Shown here: piece by piece, positions 60,342 to 64,000 of the stretch
How the letters are laid out: every line of letters starts with the position of its first letter
Position numbering within the stretch: position 1 is the stretch's first letter
NCBI RefSeq assembly: GCF_029873635.1
Contig: NC_080421.1
Location: forward strand, 38,482,617 to 38,546,616
Source of the DNA: Malania oleifera
Lineage: Eukaryota > Streptophyta > Magnoliopsida > Santalales > Ximeniaceae
Length of the DNA: 64,000 bases
Direction of reading: 5' to 3'
Made by a program: the position numbers and the translations under genes
Notes under the pieces: generated by a model
What the model was told of the DNA's origin: nothing
The model's input: only the letters and a program-made list of their open reading frames with translations
Databases searched by the model: none

Positions 60342-62022
60342 TGTTAGACATCCTAGCCCGGGAGTAAATAGTCCAGAGGGGGGATGAATGGACTCTCTTG
60401 TGGAATTACAAATTTTTTCTACAAAATAAAACACTTGACAAGATGTAAGCAATTATATCACAATATAGGAAATTTAAATCATACACAAGACAAATAATAA
60501 AGAGTATAGGGAGAGAAAATCAACACCAGTATTTTTACGTGGTTCGACACCAAGCCTACATCCACCCCTGGAGACCAACTCAAGGATTCCACTATACGAT
60601 CTCCTTCACCGGCGGAGAAGCCATACAACTTGGGAACAAATTCCTACCCGCTCACCAAAAGCCTTTTCGGTTCACAAAGAACCTTCACCAAAGGTCCACA
60701 AAGAACTTTACAAGAAGATGATAGAAATATAATATGATGCTCCTCAAATGAGCAAATATTAAATACAAAGCAAACCTCACACTATCTCTCAAGTAATGAA
60801 TCAAACGCAATTAAAGATCAAGAGAGAATGAACACTTGTGAATGAAGAACAACAATGCAAAGTGTTAGGTGCTTAGGTTTTGGTGTAAAGATATATTTTT
60901 CACTAAGAATGATCAAAAGCCTTCAAAACCATGTTAATACAAGTCTAATAACTTGTATTTATAGCCCAAGAGCCTTAGGAGCCGTTAACTAGCCGTTGGG
61001 GGGAATAAAAGATATTTTATTTGGCAAACTAGCTGTTTTCCGCCAGTTAGCGTCATTCTGCCCGTTGGACTCGTCGACGAATCCCCTGTGTTGGTCAAAG
61101 AGGTCCATGAATCAGAAAAAGTAATAAAAATGAAAGTTGTGTAATTTTGTCTTCGCTTTTCAGGGACATCAAGATCGTCCCATTTGAACCTTTCTAGAAA
61201 AAGTTATGCCCAAAATACCGCAAGGTGTTCATGACTCAAGGCTGCATTATGGTAGTGACGATTGCTTTGTTTTTCCTCGTCAAAAAGTGTTTTAATGACT
61301 CAAAACACTCTTGGACAAAAGTATATGAAATATATTAAGTCTAATGAAGATTAAAACTTGTCCAAATGAGTTTCCTTTTGAATATAAGATATCTTAATTA
61401 ATAAAACACGTTTGAAAACCCATTTTGATATCTTATATGCTTAGTATGTCCTTTTATAAATATACTTGACTTTCTTTGAACCTTTAGGACATAAAACTTG
61501 TTTTAACACAATTGAGACTAAGTATAAAAATGTTCTTAAAACTAGGATGTTAAAAACTTGTCCCTTTGAAAACATATTTGAGTTTTAGGATTCATTTGAC
61601 AAACTCTTGTTTTAACTTAGAAAACTATGAATTGTGAGTTTGTTACTTTTGTGCAGATCCTATATGCTTATGTGTCCTAGTATGCTTATGCAATGGCTCA
61701 ACTCTTACACGGAAATCATGCAAGACACACACCGCAAGAGTTACAATACGCGCTCACTCACACAACCCTTATTACAATTAATTTATACACAATAAAAACT
61801 TCAGGGTGTGCTTTGGTGCTTCTGAGTCAGTGTCCTTTTGATCTTTCCTATTTGATGTCTACTCGGTCCGATCTTTGCTTCTGATTTGATACTTCCATGT
61901 ATCTGACACTTTGTACTTGTACTAAATAAGATCTGCAAAGATAGGAAAACACTAGGAACAACATATAGGTTAATATCATCAAAACACATTAAATAATGAT
62001 GGTGTAGGCACTAAGGCTAACA
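60342..62022 (-). mobile_element. Copia-type solo LTR, inverted, in Tekay copy 2 3' UTR
   Basis: 1681 bp with inverted ends TGTTAG..CTAACA and a perfect 5-bp TSD CACGG (60337-60341 and 62023-62027). On - the start carries a TTTTGATGATATTAACC block and the end a TTCATCCCCCCTCTGGAC block, as in SIRE-like copia LTRs, but it differs from the other LTRs in the window. It carries a CTCGTCGACGA copy at about 61070, the motif otherwise seen in the gypsy LTRs. No coding. Confidence 0.85.
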
Positions 62023-62176
62023 CACGGTATTCCTCTGCCATAAGTAAGGGTATATATATATTGTGATGGGGCTGCATTGTAGTAGTCACCAGTTTCTTGC
62101 TGGAATTGCATGTATGTGTTTGATTGTATGGTCGAGTGTTGAATAAGAGATGGCAAATTTCAAGGACGAAATTTTT

Positions 62177-62190
62177 GTAAGTGGGGAGGT
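62177..62190 (+). other. Polypurine tract, Tekay copy 2
   Basis: GTAAGTGGGGAGGT directly before the 3' LTR, matching 24381-24395 of copy 1. Confidence 0.7.
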
Positions 62191-64000
62191 TGTAAGAACC
62201 TGAACCGTCAAATATGGGTTTAATTAATGAGGAGAGGGGCAAAAAGGTAATTAAATAGGCTTTGTCCATGAAACCAGAGTTCTTCGACGAAGGCCCCATA
62301 TTTCTCATTGATGAGGAGCAGGTGTTCGTTGATGAGGAGAAGACGAGAGGTTTTGGGAGGTGTGACGAAATTCAGGGCTCCTCAACGAGGAGAAGCCGAG
62401 GGGTTTCAGAAATCTGGAAGTCCGTGGCTCGTCGATGAGGTCATGGTCTCATCGACGAGAAGACTATAAGGCCTCGTCAACGAGGACACAATTCGTCAAC
62501 GAGAACTGCTGAGTCAAGGGTACTATAAATATCCATTTTCATTACTTCTCAGTTAAGAAATCTTATTTTCTCTCTCTATCTCTCTAGAAACTCAGCCTAC
62601 TCTCTATCTCTCTACATTTCTTCACTGTACGTCACGAGAATTGTTAATCCGAAGTTACCATGAGGATCGTGGAAGGATTCTCTATAAGTTCTACGGATCA
62701 GATTTTCGGTATGGCCATTTTTGGGTTTTGGCGTAAAATTGAGGTAAGGCTCGGTTTTCATTTCTGTTCCAGTAGTTTTGTAGAGAATGGAGTCGTGAGT
62801 ATATTCTGTACTGTACATTGTAGGTTTTGGAACTCGGTTTTCTGTTTAGGGACCTTGGAGTTTGAGATTTGCTATTTGGGGAAAAGGTAAGGGAATTCAT
62901 TTTGTGTCGGTTATTTTTGAAATCAGACTCAGTGGAACTGTGGTCCACGGTCCTGTGTGCATTTTGATTACTCATTTGGGGGGGTCTAATGGGGAAAACT
63001 ATAGGTTTTCATGATTACAGTTTTGGGAAAAATGAGGTATTGGGTTGCATCCCTGGTTTTTTGGAAACCGTATGTATTTGATGATTTATATTGTGTAATA
63101 GGGATGACCGTACCTTGACTTTATTTAAACTGTATATGTTGGGAAAACCATGATTTTAGATTTCCAAATGGGTGTGGTATGTTTGGTTATATGAGCATGC
63201 ATAGTTGTGTTTTGTGGAATGCAATTGGAATTGGGTTATGAGTTATTCCAGGTACTGAGAGTGTCCGACTTTGACAAGAGTGTCCGACTCTATATTCGAG
63301 GGCGTGAACCTTACCGGCTGATCACCGAAGGGGGTGGATCCGCCAGTTTGTACCGGTACGATGACACGGGATTCTGGGACTAGCTATGTACCAAGGACGC
63401 TGTGTATCGAGGGTCGGCTATGGGCTAACGTTGGGTATTGTGGGCCGACTAAAGGCCAAAGGGTGTGACGACATCGGGGTTGCTTGATCATGTGTGTGTG
63501 TGTGCTTGTATGCACTGTTGTGAAACTAGTACTGGAACTACATTTAATTGTGTATGTGTTGTGTATCATGATAACATTCGAATGCCACACACCGACATAA
63601 CTTATATTCTTCCTTACTGAGAGGTGTCTCACCCCTGCTGTACGTACATATTTTTCAGGCCCTTCAGGTAACCAAAGCTAGCTTCTAGGTGTAGAAGTGT
63701 AGTGGTCCGTGATTTGCGGGAGGTACTTAGGTAGGTCCTAAGCTTGTGCTCGGTGGTCTTTTGGGAGTGTTGGCTGCCACTTAGGATTGTGCTATTTTTG
63801 TGGAGTTTGACTCCTTTGTATAGACTCTAGTATGGTACCATGTATGTATAGAATGACCTTTTTCCGCTGTGCATATTCTATTGTCATTGATGTGTATAGG
63901 GTGCCAGGGAACCCCATGGGGTCGAACCCTTATTCATTGTACTGTATCTTTGGATGGTTTGTATGTTACAGGGACATGTTAGGTTATTAACTCACCCTTG
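62191..64000 (+). repeat. 3' LTR of Tekay copy 2, cut by the window edge
   Basis: Starts TGTAAGAACCTGAACCG and aligns with 51538-53408 up to about 50-60 bp before the expected end. Palindrome array at 62265-62510, TATAAATA at 62524-62531. Confidence 0.9.

Larger units (their letters stand above)
51538..64000 (+). mobile_element. Tekay-type Ty3/gypsy chromovirus, copy 2 (inactive, runs off the window)
   Basis: 5' LTR 51538-53408, intact Met-tRNA primer site TGGTATCAGAGC at 53412-53423, gag 53744-54679, pol 54680-60242, polypurine tract 62177-62190, and 3' LTR from 62191 to beyond 64000. Two solo LTRs are nested inside (54835-56896 and 60342-62022). The gag-pol aligns along its whole length with Tekay copy 1. 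Many stops and frameshifts make it inactive. The right TSD is outside the window. Confidence 0.92.

Overview
The window is nuclear DNA of a flowering plant, almost certainly a eudicot. Evidence: an LRR receptor-type gene of the MIK2/At1g35710 kind, Ty1/copia elements with SIRE/Maximus-type LTRs, Ty3/gypsy chromoviruses of Tekay/Del type, RTE- and L1-type LINEs, a tRNA-derived SINE, a TRIM, and initiator-Met-tRNA primer sites. The species cannot be read from the sequence. No prokaryotic, organellar or CRISPR features were seen. Apart from one LRR gene, nearly everything is transposon or transposon relic.

Layout. 1-14016 is a nest: a SIRE-type copia element on + (gag relic 695-1755, no pol, 3' LTR 5063-5202 plus 11836-14016) carries an inverted SIRE LTR in its gag (1-693) and a gypsy element in its 3' LTR (5203-11830, TSD TAAAG). 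The gypsy 5' LTR in turn holds a SIRE solo LTR (6206-8286). 14017-17243 is LINE sequence on -: RTE type, then L1 type.

About 14250-50325 is a tandem segmental duplication. Unit A ends and unit B begins near 34360. Each unit carries, in order, an RTE LINE fragment, AT-rich DNA, a TRIM with perfect TSDs, a CT microsatellite, a leucine-rich-repeat gene on -, and a very short LINE tail. Each unit later took its own insertions. Unit A has the L1 LINE (15497-17243) and a complete Tekay element (17529-26242, TSD AAAAT). Unit B has a SINE (41344-41561) and a young copia element (42997-48153, TSD AGAAT) that splits LRR gene B. LRR gene A (33332-31017) is an open frame of about 771 codons with a signal peptide and LRRs but no transmembrane or kinase part. 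Copy B is a pseudogene.

50399-64000 is a second nest: a gypsy LTR fragment on -, interrupted by a SIRE LTR fragment, interrupted by a second Tekay element (51538 to beyond the window). That element carries a SIRE solo LTR in its protease region (54835-56896) and another copia solo LTR near its 3' end (60342-62022).

The main points of interest are comparative. The two Tekay copies share the same disabling changes. Tekay copy 1 looks older by LTR divergence than the duplication it post-dates. Pol stop codons are mostly CAG-to-TAG. Arrays of a CTCGTCGACGAG-like palindrome sit just upstream of the TATA boxes of several LTR types. All divergence figures are hand counts on stated stretches.
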